Positions 25,552-34,548 of a stretch of 52,229 bases of DNA are shown piece by piece. The notes under the pieces were generated by a model that saw nothing but the letters and a program-made list of their open reading frames with translations, was not told the origin of the DNA and ran no database searches. The DNA lies in assembly GCA_022827685.1 (NCBI GenBank), contig JAJEIH010000137.1, forward strand, positions 1 through 52,229, in the 5' to 3' direction. The DNA is from Alphaproteobacteria bacterium (GTDB lineage Bacteria > Pseudomonadota > Alphaproteobacteria > Bin95). Position 1 is the first letter of the stretch. Each line of letters begins with the position of its first letter. Both the position numbers and the translations under genes were made by a program.

Positions 25552-28500
25552 ATGACACAACTCACCCTTGCCGACGGTTTCCGCTTCGAGGACCTCTATT
25601 GTCGCGACGGGCTGGTCCGGCTCGACGCGCTGTTCCTGGAGAGCCTCGATGAGCCGCTGCGCGCGGAGCTGGAGGCCGCCCGGACGGCGCCCGGCGCGCT
25701 GGAGCCGAAGGCGGAAGCGGCGCTGGTGCTGGCGCTGGCGCCGAAGCTGGAAGCCTGCCTCGCCCGGTTGTTCGGCATCGAGGCGGAGGCGGAGGCGCTC
25801 TCCGAGCGCCACACCGCGCTCGCTCCCGTCTATCGCTGCAAGCGGCTGTTCGTGCAGCGCCGCGCCGCGCGGGCGGTGAAGCCGGCGGAGGCGGCCGCGC
25901 TCGACGGAGCGGCGGTCGAGGCGGCGCTCGGGGCGCATATGCCGGTTCCGGTCGAGGAGGAGGACTTTGCGCGCGCCGTGCTCGGCTGGCTTTCCGACGA
26001 GGCGGCGTCCGGCGAGCCGCTGGAGGCGGCGGCGCGCTACGCGGCCTGGGCGCTCCACCACCCGGAGGGACGCGTGCGGCACGGCAGGGGCGTGCTGTTC
26101 AGGCAGCCGGGGCGCATCGATCCCATGCGCCTGATCGACACCGAGCAGCGCATGGAGAACGGCGCGGAGGCCCACGAACTCGCGCAAGCGCGGCTGCGCC
26201 GGCGCGAGGGCTTCGCGCTCACCGACGACGGCATGGACCTGAAGGCGGCGCTCGACCAGGCGCATTACTGCATCTTCTGCCACAACCAGGGCAAGGACAG
26301 CTGCGCGCGCGGGCTGCGCGACCGCCGCACGGGCGCGTTCGGCAGGACGGTGTTCGACGTCGAGCTCGCGGGCTGCCCGCTGGAAGAGAAGATCTCCGAG
26401 ATGCAGCTCCTCAAGACCGAGGGCTGGGCGCTGGGCGCGCTCGCGACCGTGTGCATCGACAACCCGCTCTGCGCCGCCACCGGCCACCGCATCTGCAATG
26501 ACTGCATGAAGTCCTGCATCTACCAGAAGCAGGATCCGGTCGATATTCCGCAGGTCGAGACGCGCGTGCTGAAGGACGTGCTCGACCTGCCCTGGGGCTT
26601 CGAGATCTACAGCCTGCTGACGCGCTGGAACCCGCTGAACTTCGCCCGTCCGCTGCCGCTGCCCGACACCGGCCGGCAGGTGCTGGTGGTGGGCCTCGGC
26701 CCCGCCGGATTCAGCCTCGCCCACCACCTCATGAATGACGGGCACCGGGTGGTGGCGGTGGACGGGCTCAAGATCGAGCCGCTTCCGGCTGCGCTATCGG
26801 GCGTGGACGAGACGGGCGCGCGCCACCCCTTCCGGCCCGTGCGCGACATGGCGGAACTCCGCGAGGACCTGTCCGAGCGCGTCATGGCCGGCTTCGGCGG
26901 CGTCGCCGAATACGGCATCACCGTGCGCTGGGACAAGAACTTCCTCAAGCTCGTGCGGCTGCTGCTGGAGCGGCGCGCGGCCTTCACCATGGTCGGCGGT
27001 GTGCGCTTCGGCGGCACGCTCGGGCTCGACGAGGCGTTCGAATGGGGCTTCGACCATGTGGCCGTGGCGGCCGGGGCCGGACGGCCGACCCATGTGCCGA
27101 TGCCGAATGCGCTGGCGCCGGGCGTGCGCATGGCGTCGGACTTCCTGATGGCGCTCCAGCTTACCGGCGCGGCGCGCACCGACAGCATCGCCAACCTCCA
27201 GATACGCCTGCCCGCGGTCGTGGTGGGCGGCGGGCTGACGGCCATCGACACCGCGACCGAGTCGCTCGCCTATTACCCGGTGCAGGTCGAGAAGTTCCTT
27301 GCGCGCTGCGAGGCGCTGGACGGCAAGGTCGCGTGGACGGAGGAGGAGGCCGAGGTCGCCGAAGAGTTCCTCGCCCATGCCCGTGCGCTGAGAGCGGAGC
27401 GGGCGCGGGCGGCCGCGGCCGGCGAGGCGCCGCGCATCCGCGAGCTGCTGCGCGCCTGGGGCGGCGTCACCATCGCCTACCGGCGCCGGCTGATCGACGC
27501 GCCGAGCTACACGCTGAACCATGAGGAAGTCGCGAAGGCGCTGGAGGAAGGCATCCGTTTCGCCGAGTGCCTGTCGCCGCTCGCGGTGGAAGTGGACGAG
27601 CGCGGCCGGGCCAGCGCGCTGCGCCTCGAGCGCGTGGAGATCGACGAGCGCGGCCGGCGCCGGGCCCTCGGCGACGGCGAGACGGTTTCGCTGCCGGCCC
27701 GCTCGGTGCTGGTGGCGGCCGGCACCCAGCCCAATACCGTGCTGGCGCGCGAGAGCGCCGGCATCGCGCTCGACGGCAAGTATTTCCAGGCCGTGGACGG
27801 CGGGGGCAACCCCGTCGTTCCCGAGCCGACGGCGAAGCCGGCCGCGCCCGAGGTGATGATGCAGCGCCGGGAGGACGGGCGCGCGGTCAGCTTCTTCGGG
27901 GACCTGCATCCCTCCTTCGCCGGCAATGTCGTGAAGGCGATGGGCGGCGTGAAGCAGGCCTATCCGCTGGTGAGCCGGCTGCTGGCGGAACGGCCGCCGG
28001 CCAGTGGCGCGGATCTCGCCGAACGCGCCAATCGCGAGCTGCGCGCGCGCGTCCATGAGGTCCTGCGGCTGACGCCCCGGATCGTCGAGGTCGTGGTCGA
28101 GGCGCCGGCGGCGGCGAGGGCCTTCCGGCCGGGCCAGTTCTACCGCCTCCAGAATTTCGAGAGCCATGCGCTCCGCCGCTGCGGCACGGTGCTGGCCATG
28201 GAAGGCCTGGCGATGACCGGGGCCTGGGTGGATCGGGAGCGGGGCCTGCTCTCGACCATCATCCTCGAAATGGGCGGCTCCTCCGATCTCGCGGCCTCGC
28301 TCCGGCCTGGCGAACCCGTCGTGCTGATGGGCCCCACCGGCTCGCCGACGGAGATTCCCGCAGGCGAGACGGTGCTGCTCGCCGGCGGCGGGCTCGGCAA
28401 TGCGGTGCTGTTCTCCATCGGGCGCGCACTGCGCGAGGCGGGCAGCCGCGTGCTCTATTTCGCGGGCTACAAGGAAGCGGGCGACCGCTACAAGACCGCC

Positions 28501-28995
28501 GAGATCGAGGCGGCGGCCGATGTCGTGGTCTGGTGCTGCGACGAGGCGCCGGGTTTCCGGCCGGAGCGCGCGCAGGACTTCGCCCATACAGGCAATATCG
28601 TGGACGCGATGACGGCCTATGGAGAGGGGCGCATGGGCGCGCCGCCGATCCCGCTCGGCGAGGTGGACCGCATTCTCGCCATCGGCTCGGACGGCATGAT
28701 GGCGGCGGTCCACGCCGCCCGGCGCGGCGCGTTGCGGGACCTGCTCAAGCCGGGGCACAAGGCCGTCGGCTCGATCAACTCGCCGATGCAATGCATGATG
28801 AAGGAGATCTGCGCCCAGTGCCTCCAGCTGCACCGGGACCCGGACTCGGGCGAGGAGCGCGTGGTCTATTCCTGCTTCAACCAGGACCAGCCGCTCGACC
28901 TCGTGGACTTCCCGACGCTGAAAGGCCGGCTTTCGCAGAACGGCGTTCAGGAAAAGCTGACGGCGGCATGGATCGCCCATTGCCTCCAGGCCTGA
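25552..28995 (+). CDS. very large Fe-S/flavin oxidoreductase (NfnB/GltD-like core with PyrK-like tail)
   Basis: This 1147-residue fusion begins with a helical N-terminal region (1-230). It then has two Cys-rich clusters of the glutamate-synthase type (HYCIFCHNQGKDSC near 240; CIDNPLC and CNDCMKSC near 305-330). An FAD/NAD(P) disulfide-reductase-like core follows, with VVGLGPAGFSLAHH (about 380) and VVVGGGLTAIDTATE (about 560). A C-terminal ferredoxin-reductase/PyrK-like module ends in four Cys (C1080, 1087, 1090 and about 1105) for a 2Fe-2S cluster. It probably moves electrons between NAD(P)H and an unknown acceptor. It is divergent from ctaA. Confidence 0.82.
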   Translation: MTQLTLADGFRFEDLYCRDGLVRLDALFLESLDEPLRAELEAARTAPGALEPKAEAALVLALAPKLEACLARLFGIEAEAEALSERHTALAPVYRCKRLFVQRRAARAVKPAEAAALDGAAVEAALGAHMPVPVEEEDFARAVLGWLSDEAASGEPLEAAARYAAWALHHPEGRVRHGRGVLFRQPGRIDPMRLIDTEQRMENGAEAHELAQARLRRREGFALTDDGMDLKAALDQAHYCIFCHNQGKDSCARGLRDRRTGAFGRTVFDVELAGCPLEEKISEMQLLKTEGWALGALATVCIDNPLCAATGHRICNDCMKSCIYQKQDPVDIPQVETRVLKDVLDLPWGFEIYSLLTRWNPLNFARPLPLPDTGRQVLVVGLGPAGFSLAHHLMNDGHRVVAVDGLKIEPLPAALSGVDETGARHPFRPVRDMAELREDLSERVMAGFGGVAEYGITVRWDKNFLKLVRLLLERRAAFTMVGGVRFGGTLGLDEAFEWGFDHVAVAAGAGRPTHVPMPNALAPGVRMASDFLMALQLTGAARTDSIANLQIRLPAVVVGGGLTAIDTATESLAYYPVQVEKFLARCEALDGKVAWTEEEAEVAEEFLAHARALRAERARAAAAGEAPRIRELLRAWGGVTIAYRRRLIDAPSYTLNHEEVAKALEEGIRFAECLSPLAVEVDERGRASALRLERVEIDERGRRRALGDGETVSLPARSVLVAAGTQPNTVLARESAGIALDGKYFQAVDGGGNPVVPEPTAKPAAPEVMMQRREDGRAVSFFGDLHPSFAGNVVKAMGGVKQAYPLVSRLLAERPPASGADLAERANRELRARVHEVLRLTPRIVEVVVEAPAAARAFRPGQFYRLQNFESHALRRCGTVLAMEGLAMTGAWVDRERGLLSTIILEMGGSSDLAASLRPGEPVVLMGPTGSPTEIPAGETVLLAGGGLGNAVLFSIGRALREAGSRVLYFAGYKEAGDRYKTAEIEAAADVVVWCCDEAPGFRPERAQDFAHTGNIVDAMTAYGEGRMGAPPIPLGEVDRILAIGSDGMMAAVHAARRGALRDLLKPGHKAVGSINSPMQCMMKEICAQCLQLHRDPDSGEERVVYSCFNQDQPLDLVDFPTLKGRLSQNGVQEKLTAAWIAHCLQA

Positions 28996-29073
28996 GCGGG
29001 ACCGGGGCGGTCTCTGCGACAACCCGTCCCGCAGGCGTGCTGCAGCACGGCTCGAATTCTGTATAACAGGTTG

Positions 29074-29092
29074 CAATTATTGGGAATAATTG
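29074..29092. repeat. AT-rich inverted repeat upstream of groES
   Basis: CAATTATT-GGG-AATAATTG is a perfect 8-bp inverted repeat lying 41 nt upstream of the CIRCE element. It may be an operator or a terminator-like hairpin of the preceding gene; there is no T-run. Confidence 0.4.
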
Positions 29093-29132
29093 GCGTTCTG
29101 GGCCATCCAGGACAAACTGCCGGCCGAAATTG

Positions 29133-29159
29133 CTAGCACTCGGTGTCCATGAGTGCCAG
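29133..29159 (+). promoter_or_regulatory. CIRCE element (HrcA operator)
   Basis: CTAGCACTC-N9-GAGTGCCAG matches the TTAGCACTC-N9-GAGTGCTAA consensus at all but one position of each arm. HrcA binding here represses groESL at normal temperature. Confidence 0.92.
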
Positions 29160-29165
29160 ATTTTG

Positions 29166-29194
29166 CTTGAACTTTCGCCGCCGAGACCCTAACT
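29166..29194 (+). promoter_or_regulatory. RpoH (sigma32)-type promoter candidate
   Basis: CTTGAA (29166-29171) and CCCTAAC (29187-29193), separated by 15 nt, resemble the alphaproteobacterial RpoH pattern (CTTGAA-N15-CCTATNT-like). It lies immediately after CIRCE and 58 nt before groES. Confidence 0.5.
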
Positions 29195-29251
29195 GCCCCG
29201 CCAACCCCTGTTTGGGGGTCGTTTCACATAGAGACCAGCAGGAGGCAAGGC

Positions 29252-29551
29252 ATGAAGTTCAGGCCGCTCCATGACCGCGTGCTCGTTCGGCGCGTCGAGC
29301 AGGAAGAGAAGACCGCCGGCGGCATCATCATTCCCGATACCGCGCAGGAAAAGCCGATGGAAGGCGAGATCATCTCCGCCGGCCCCGGCGCCAAGAACGA
29401 CAAGGGCGAGCTCGCCCCGCTCGACGTCAAGGCGGGCGACCGGGTGCTGTTCGGCAAGTGGTCGGGCACCGAGGTCAAGATCGACGGCCAGGAGCTGTTG
29501 ATCATGAAGGAGTCCGACATCATGGGCGTCATCGAGCAGGCCGCCGCCTGA
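29252..29551 (+). CDS. groES: co-chaperonin GroES
   Basis: The 99-residue protein begins [20 protein letters not shown]. It has the mobile loop ([18 protein letters not shown]) that docks on GroEL and the conserved [18 protein letters not shown] strand. AGGAGG lies 7-12 nt upstream. It caps the GroEL folding chamber in the cytoplasm. It is the first gene of groESL under CIRCE/RpoH-type control, with 77 nt to groEL. Confidence 0.98.
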   Translation: MKFRPLHDRVLVRRVEQEEKTAGGIIIPDTAQEKPMEGEIISAGPGAKNDKGELAPLDVKAGDRVLFGKWSGTEVKIDGQELLIMKESDIMGVIEQAAA

Positions 29552-29580
29552 GCCGGCGCGCCTTGCGAATGGCGGCGTAA

Positions 29581-31275
<1,695 letters not shown>

Positions 31276-31305
31276 TCCACGCCGTCAAGGACGGCAACAC
31301 GGATC

Positions 31306-31332
31306 GGGGCGCCCCTCGGGGCGCCCCTTTTT
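31306..31332 (+). terminator. intrinsic terminator of groESL
   Basis: A 9-bp perfect stem GGGGCGCCC / GGGCGCCCC with a 4-nt loop is followed directly by TTTTT (31328-31332). It lies 31 nt beyond the groEL stop and separates groESL from the convergent tRNA gene. Confidence 0.93.
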
Positions 31333-31345
31333 CTTGCGCGGATCT

Positions 31346-31422
31346 TGGTCGGGGCGGCGAGATTCGAACTCGCGACCTTCTGCTCCCAAAGCAGACGCGC
31401 TGCCAGGCTGCGCTACGCCCCG
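31346..31422 (-). tRNA. tRNA-Pro (anticodon TGG)
   Basis: The 77-nt cloverleaf is read on the minus strand. The acceptor stem is CGGGGCG / CGCCCCG with discriminator A and an encoded CCA. The D-arm is AGCGCAGCCTGG. The anticodon arm CTGCTTTGGGAGCAG has TGG in the loop, and the T-arm contains GTTCGAATC. It decodes CCN proline codons. It is convergent to groESL. Confidence 0.97.
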
Positions 31423-31489
31423 CCGGGCGTCCGTCTTCTACTCCGCCGGCCCGCCGCCCGCAATCGGCGCGGCTGCAGGGCGCCCGCCG

Positions 31490-31918
31490 TCACTTGCGCT
31501 GGGGCCGGCCCCGGTCCGGCCCCGGTCCGGCCCCGGCCGGGCGGTGGGCGCGCTCCAGGCCGTGGCGCTGCAGGAAGCGATGCACGGTGGAGGTTTCGAA
31601 CACGAGGCCCTCGGCGACCAGCCGGTCGCGGAGCGCGCGGATGCTGAGCCCCGGCGCCCTTTTCAGCAGGCGGTGGATCCGCTCCCGCTCCGCCTCGATC
31701 CGCCACGACCGGCGGTCGCCGCCCTTCGGTTCGGGCCGCAGGTCGCCGTGTTCCCGGTAGCGCCTCACCCAGCGGGCGACGCTGCGCCAGTGGACGTCGA
31801 ACTGCCGGCCCGCCGCCGCCAGACTCATCCCCTCCTCCAACACCGCCGCGGCCGCCCGGCGGCGCAGGTCCTCGCCATAGGCTTTCCCCCGCGACCGCCT
31901 CTTCATCGATTTCATCAT
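31490..31918 (-). CDS. orphan IS630-type helix-turn-helix protein (OrfA-like), copy 2
   Basis: This 142-residue paralogue of the 2174-2566 protein shares YGEDLRRRA, RWVRR and a VHRFLQRHGLER segment equivalent to VKRFLKRHGLQR of copy 1. It again has two HTH-like domains and no DDE domain. The start is ATG at 31918 or 31915. The tail is GC-rich and repetitive (three ggccccggtcc-type units near 31500-31540), suggesting slippage. It lies between tRNA-Pro and the selenoprotein gene, a common landing site for elements. Confidence 0.6.
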   Translation of the reverse strand: MMKSMKRRSRGKAYGEDLRRRAAAAVLEEGMSLAAAGRQFDVHWRSVARWVRRYREHGDLRPEPKGGDRRSWRIEAERERIHRLLKRAPGLSIRALRDRLVAEGLVFETSTVHRFLQRHGLERAHRPAGAGPGPDRGRPQRK

Positions 31919-32337
31919 CGCTCCTCCCCGGCGCCGTTGCGCGCCGCCCCCCCTTCCGTTTTCGCCGCGTCGCCCGCCATGTTGGCTGTCGCGAATTACG
32001 ACAGGCCGGTCGGTACCCCCATGCATACCCGCGGCCGGCGCGCGCATCTCCCCTGTCCGGCCCCGAGGCCGGTTTCGCCCTTCGAAATCCCGAATAGCGC
32101 CACAATGCGGCCCATGCCGCACGCGCTCTGCACCGTCAGGTCATTTGCCTGTATGTTCCCGGTTTATACTATTATGGAGAGCAACATAGGCCATTCAGGC
32201 ACAAAATCAAACTTTTTTCAGGAAAAAAAGCATGTAACGGTCCTCCTCCGCCAGCACGGACGCCCGCAAAGCCTGCCCGAACCCGATCCGGGGCCGGCCG
32301 TGGTACACTGCCGGAAACAGTGAACGGGAGGCGGGCC
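31919..32337. other. gene-free stretch with AT-rich core
   Basis: No coding sequence is supported. GC-rich sequence to about 32100 gives way to an AT-rich patch (32140-32235) with TTGCCT and TATACT boxes 14 nt apart (too close for a good sigma70 promoter) and A/T tracts. It probably holds the promoter for the selenoprotein gene at 32338. Confidence 0.35.
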
Positions 32338-33468
32338 ATGTCCGGGGAAACAGCAGCGGTCAGGACCCTCGACTATCGTCTGAGCCCCCTGCCGGTGCGC
32401 GGCGACCTCGTTGCCGCCCAGCAACGCGCCTGGGCCCGGCTGGCGGCTCCGGGCGAATGGTGGTCGGGCGCCGTGCGCCTCGCCATCGCGGAGGAGACCC
32501 GCGCGGCGGAGAACTGCGGCTTTTGCCGCGAGCGCAGGGCGGCGCTCTCGCCCTATGCCGCAGCCGGGACGCATGAGACGGCGACGGACCTGCCGGACGT
32601 GCTGGTGGAGGTCGTCCACCGCATCCGCACCGACCCCGGCCGCCTGACGCGGCGCTTCTACGAGGAGGCTCTGGCCGGCGGCCTCGGCGACGCGGAATAT
32701 GTCGAGACGGTGGGCGTTATAGCGACGGTCATCGCCATCGACAGCTTCTGCGACGCCATGGGACTGCCGCGCCACAGGCTGCCGGCGCCCCTTGCCGAGG
32801 AGCCGCGCCGGCGCCGGCCGGCGGGCGCGAAGGAGGGGCTTGCCTGGGTGCCGACGGTGGCGCCGGAGGACCTGACCGACGCGGAGGCCGGCATGTATGA
32901 CGGCCTCTCGGCCGTGAACATCCACCGCGCGCTTTCGCTGGTGCCGGCGGAAGTCACAGGCTTCTTCGACATGGACTCGGTGCATTACCTGCCCGATGGG
33001 CAGCTCAGGGATTACGGCACCGAATACCGCGCACTCACCCATGCCCAGACCGAGTTCCTCGCGGGCCGGGTGTCGGCCATCAACCACTGCGTCTATTGAA
33101 CCACCAGCCATGCGGTGCTGCTCCGTGAGAGCGGCGAACATACGGGCGACGACTACGAACTGGCGGCGATGGTCGCCGGGGACGGGACCGGCGGCGGCGT
33201 TGCGGCGGGGGCGGCGCTGACCGCCTATGCGGACAGCTTCTACGAAGAGGGCAGGGCCGGCTTTGCGGCGGCGCGGAACCGGCTGCATGAGGAGATCGGC
33301 GGCGAGGCGCTGGTCGATGCCGCCGGCGTGCTCGCCATCTTCAATGCCGTGGTGCGGGTCGCCGATGCCACCGGCATTCCGCTGGAGGAGCAGAAGGCGG
33401 AGGTGAGCGCCGATTTCCGGGGCGAACTCGGCATAAACGACTATCCCGCCGCCTCCGGCAAGGTGTGA
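32338..33468 (+). CDS. AhpD-like selenoprotein with in-frame UGA (Sec254)
   Basis: Read through the TGA at 33097-33099, this is one 376-residue protein. The first half has a CMD-like region with C60-GF-C63. The second half holds the AhpD active-site pattern: Glu239, Cys251, U254 and His258. Spacing matches the E-x11-C-x2-C-x3-H of alkylhydroperoxidase AhpD, with the TGA exactly where the second, peroxidatic Cys belongs. Coding character and family similarity continue on both sides of the TGA in the same frame, and a SECIS-like hairpin starts 17 nt downstream. GGGAGG precedes the ATG. It probably reduces peroxides via a Cys-Sec pair. The alternative, a nonsense pseudogene, is less likely. Confidence 0.88.
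33116..33136 (+). promoter_or_regulatory. SECIS-like hairpin for Sec insertion
   Basis: GCTGCTC (33117-33123) pairs with GAGCGGC (33129-33135), seven pairs including one G-T wobble, around the 5-nt loop CGTGA. Position 33116/33136 can add a wobble pair. The loop G is about 26 nt after the TGA, within the window used by bacterial SECIS elements, and G is the second loop base. Confidence 0.75.
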
Positions 33469-33552
33469 GATGCAGGCTCCGCTTGATGTCGGGCGATTGC
33501 CCGGCGCCATGTCTTTCTTGACACGCCCGACTACTTTCCAAACACTCGAGCC

Positions 33553-34503
33553 ATGCTGCCCGGCATTGGAATGCGGCTGCGGATGGCGCCAATTGCGCTG
33601 GCGCTGGCAGCCTCCTTTGCCGCGCCGGAGGCGGGCTCGCACACGGATACGCCGCCGGATGCCGCAACGGCCGAAGGCGGCGGGTGGTTCGCGCGCCTCA
33701 TCGGGCCGGCCGTCGAATTCCAGCGCCAGGCGAACGCGGAAATCGCACTGCACATGAGCGCTCTCCAGCGCGGCGACGACCTCGGCGCCTTCTTTCTGGG
33801 GCTGGCGATAGCCTTCGCCTATGGAAGCATCCACGCCTTCGGGCCGGGGCACGGGAAATTCGTCATCGTTTCCTATTTTCTCGGCCGCGAGGCGCGGGTC
33901 ATGCGCGGGGTCGTCATGGCGGCGCAGGTCGCAATCGTCCATGTCGCCGCCGCGGTCGTCGTCGTCTGGCTGGCGGACATCGTGCTGAAGGCGGGGTTCG
34001 GCATCGGGCTCTCCGAAGTGCCGGGCCTGCGCGCCGGGAGCTTCCTGATCATCGTGGGAATCGGCGTATATATGCTGTATTCGGCCGTCCGGGCCTCTCT
34101 CGATCCCGGCGCCGGCACTCACGGCCGCCATCACCGCCACGGCCATGACGACCACCATCACGATCACGGCGGCAGGGCGGAAGGCGGCCTGCTGGCTCTC
34201 GCCGCGGGCATGGCGCCGTGCCCCGGCGCGGTGCTCATCATGCTTTACGCGGTGGCCAACGGCATGATCGTTCCGGGGTTCCTGCTCGTGGCAGCGATGT
34301 CGCTGGGGATCGGGCTCAGCATCTGCATTCTGGGGGTGAGCGCGATTCTCGCCAGGCAGACCGCGATGCGGGTCATGGAGCGGGCCGGCGGCAACCGGGG
34401 CCTGGGCGCGCTCCGGCACGGGATGAACTATGCCGGGGCGGTGTTCGTCACTCTTGTCGGGCTGGCGTCCTTCATGGCGCTGATGCAGGCGCCGCCGGGC
34501 TGA
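33553..34503 (+). CDS. NicO/RcnA-family nickel/cobalt transporter
   Basis: The 316-residue protein has a signal-like N-terminus (IALALAASFAAPEAGSH). Several helices carry the family landmark HAFGPGHGKFVIVSYFLG (about 95-112) and a second transport motif, GMAPCPGAVLIMLYAVANG. Between them lies a His-rich loop (GRHHRHGHDDHHHDHGG), a likely metal-binding cytoplasmic loop. It probably exports Ni2+/Co2+ across the inner membrane. ATGs at 33571 and 33583 are alternative starts. It is separated from the selenoprotein gene by 84 nt, so co-transcription is possible. Confidence 0.88.
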   Translation: MLPGIGMRLRMAPIALALAASFAAPEAGSHTDTPPDAATAEGGGWFARLIGPAVEFQRQANAEIALHMSALQRGDDLGAFFLGLAIAFAYGSIHAFGPGHGKFVIVSYFLGREARVMRGVVMAAQVAIVHVAAAVVVVWLADIVLKAGFGIGLSEVPGLRAGSFLIIVGIGVYMLYSAVRASLDPGAGTHGRHHRHGHDDHHHDHGGRAEGGLLALAAGMAPCPGAVLIMLYAVANGMIVPGFLLVAAMSLGIGLSICILGVSAILARQTAMRVMERAGGNRGLGALRHGMNYAGAVFVTLVGLASFMALMQAPPG

Positions 34504-34548
34504 TTTACTTCTGTTCCCGGCCGCCAAGCTGTGGTTTGCTCTCGTGCC

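Noticed and set aside
31495-31545. Short tandem ggccccggtcc units as a CRISPR-like array
   Set aside because: The units are 11-12 nt, contiguous and have no spacers. It is slippage in a GC-rich coding tail.
33097-33099. TGA in the AhpD-like gene as a simple nonsense mutation or frameshift
   Set aside because: The frame, codon bias and family similarity continue unchanged on both sides, UGA falls exactly on the catalytic Cys position, and a SECIS-like hairpin follows. Sequencing error TGC to TGA cannot be excluded without reads.
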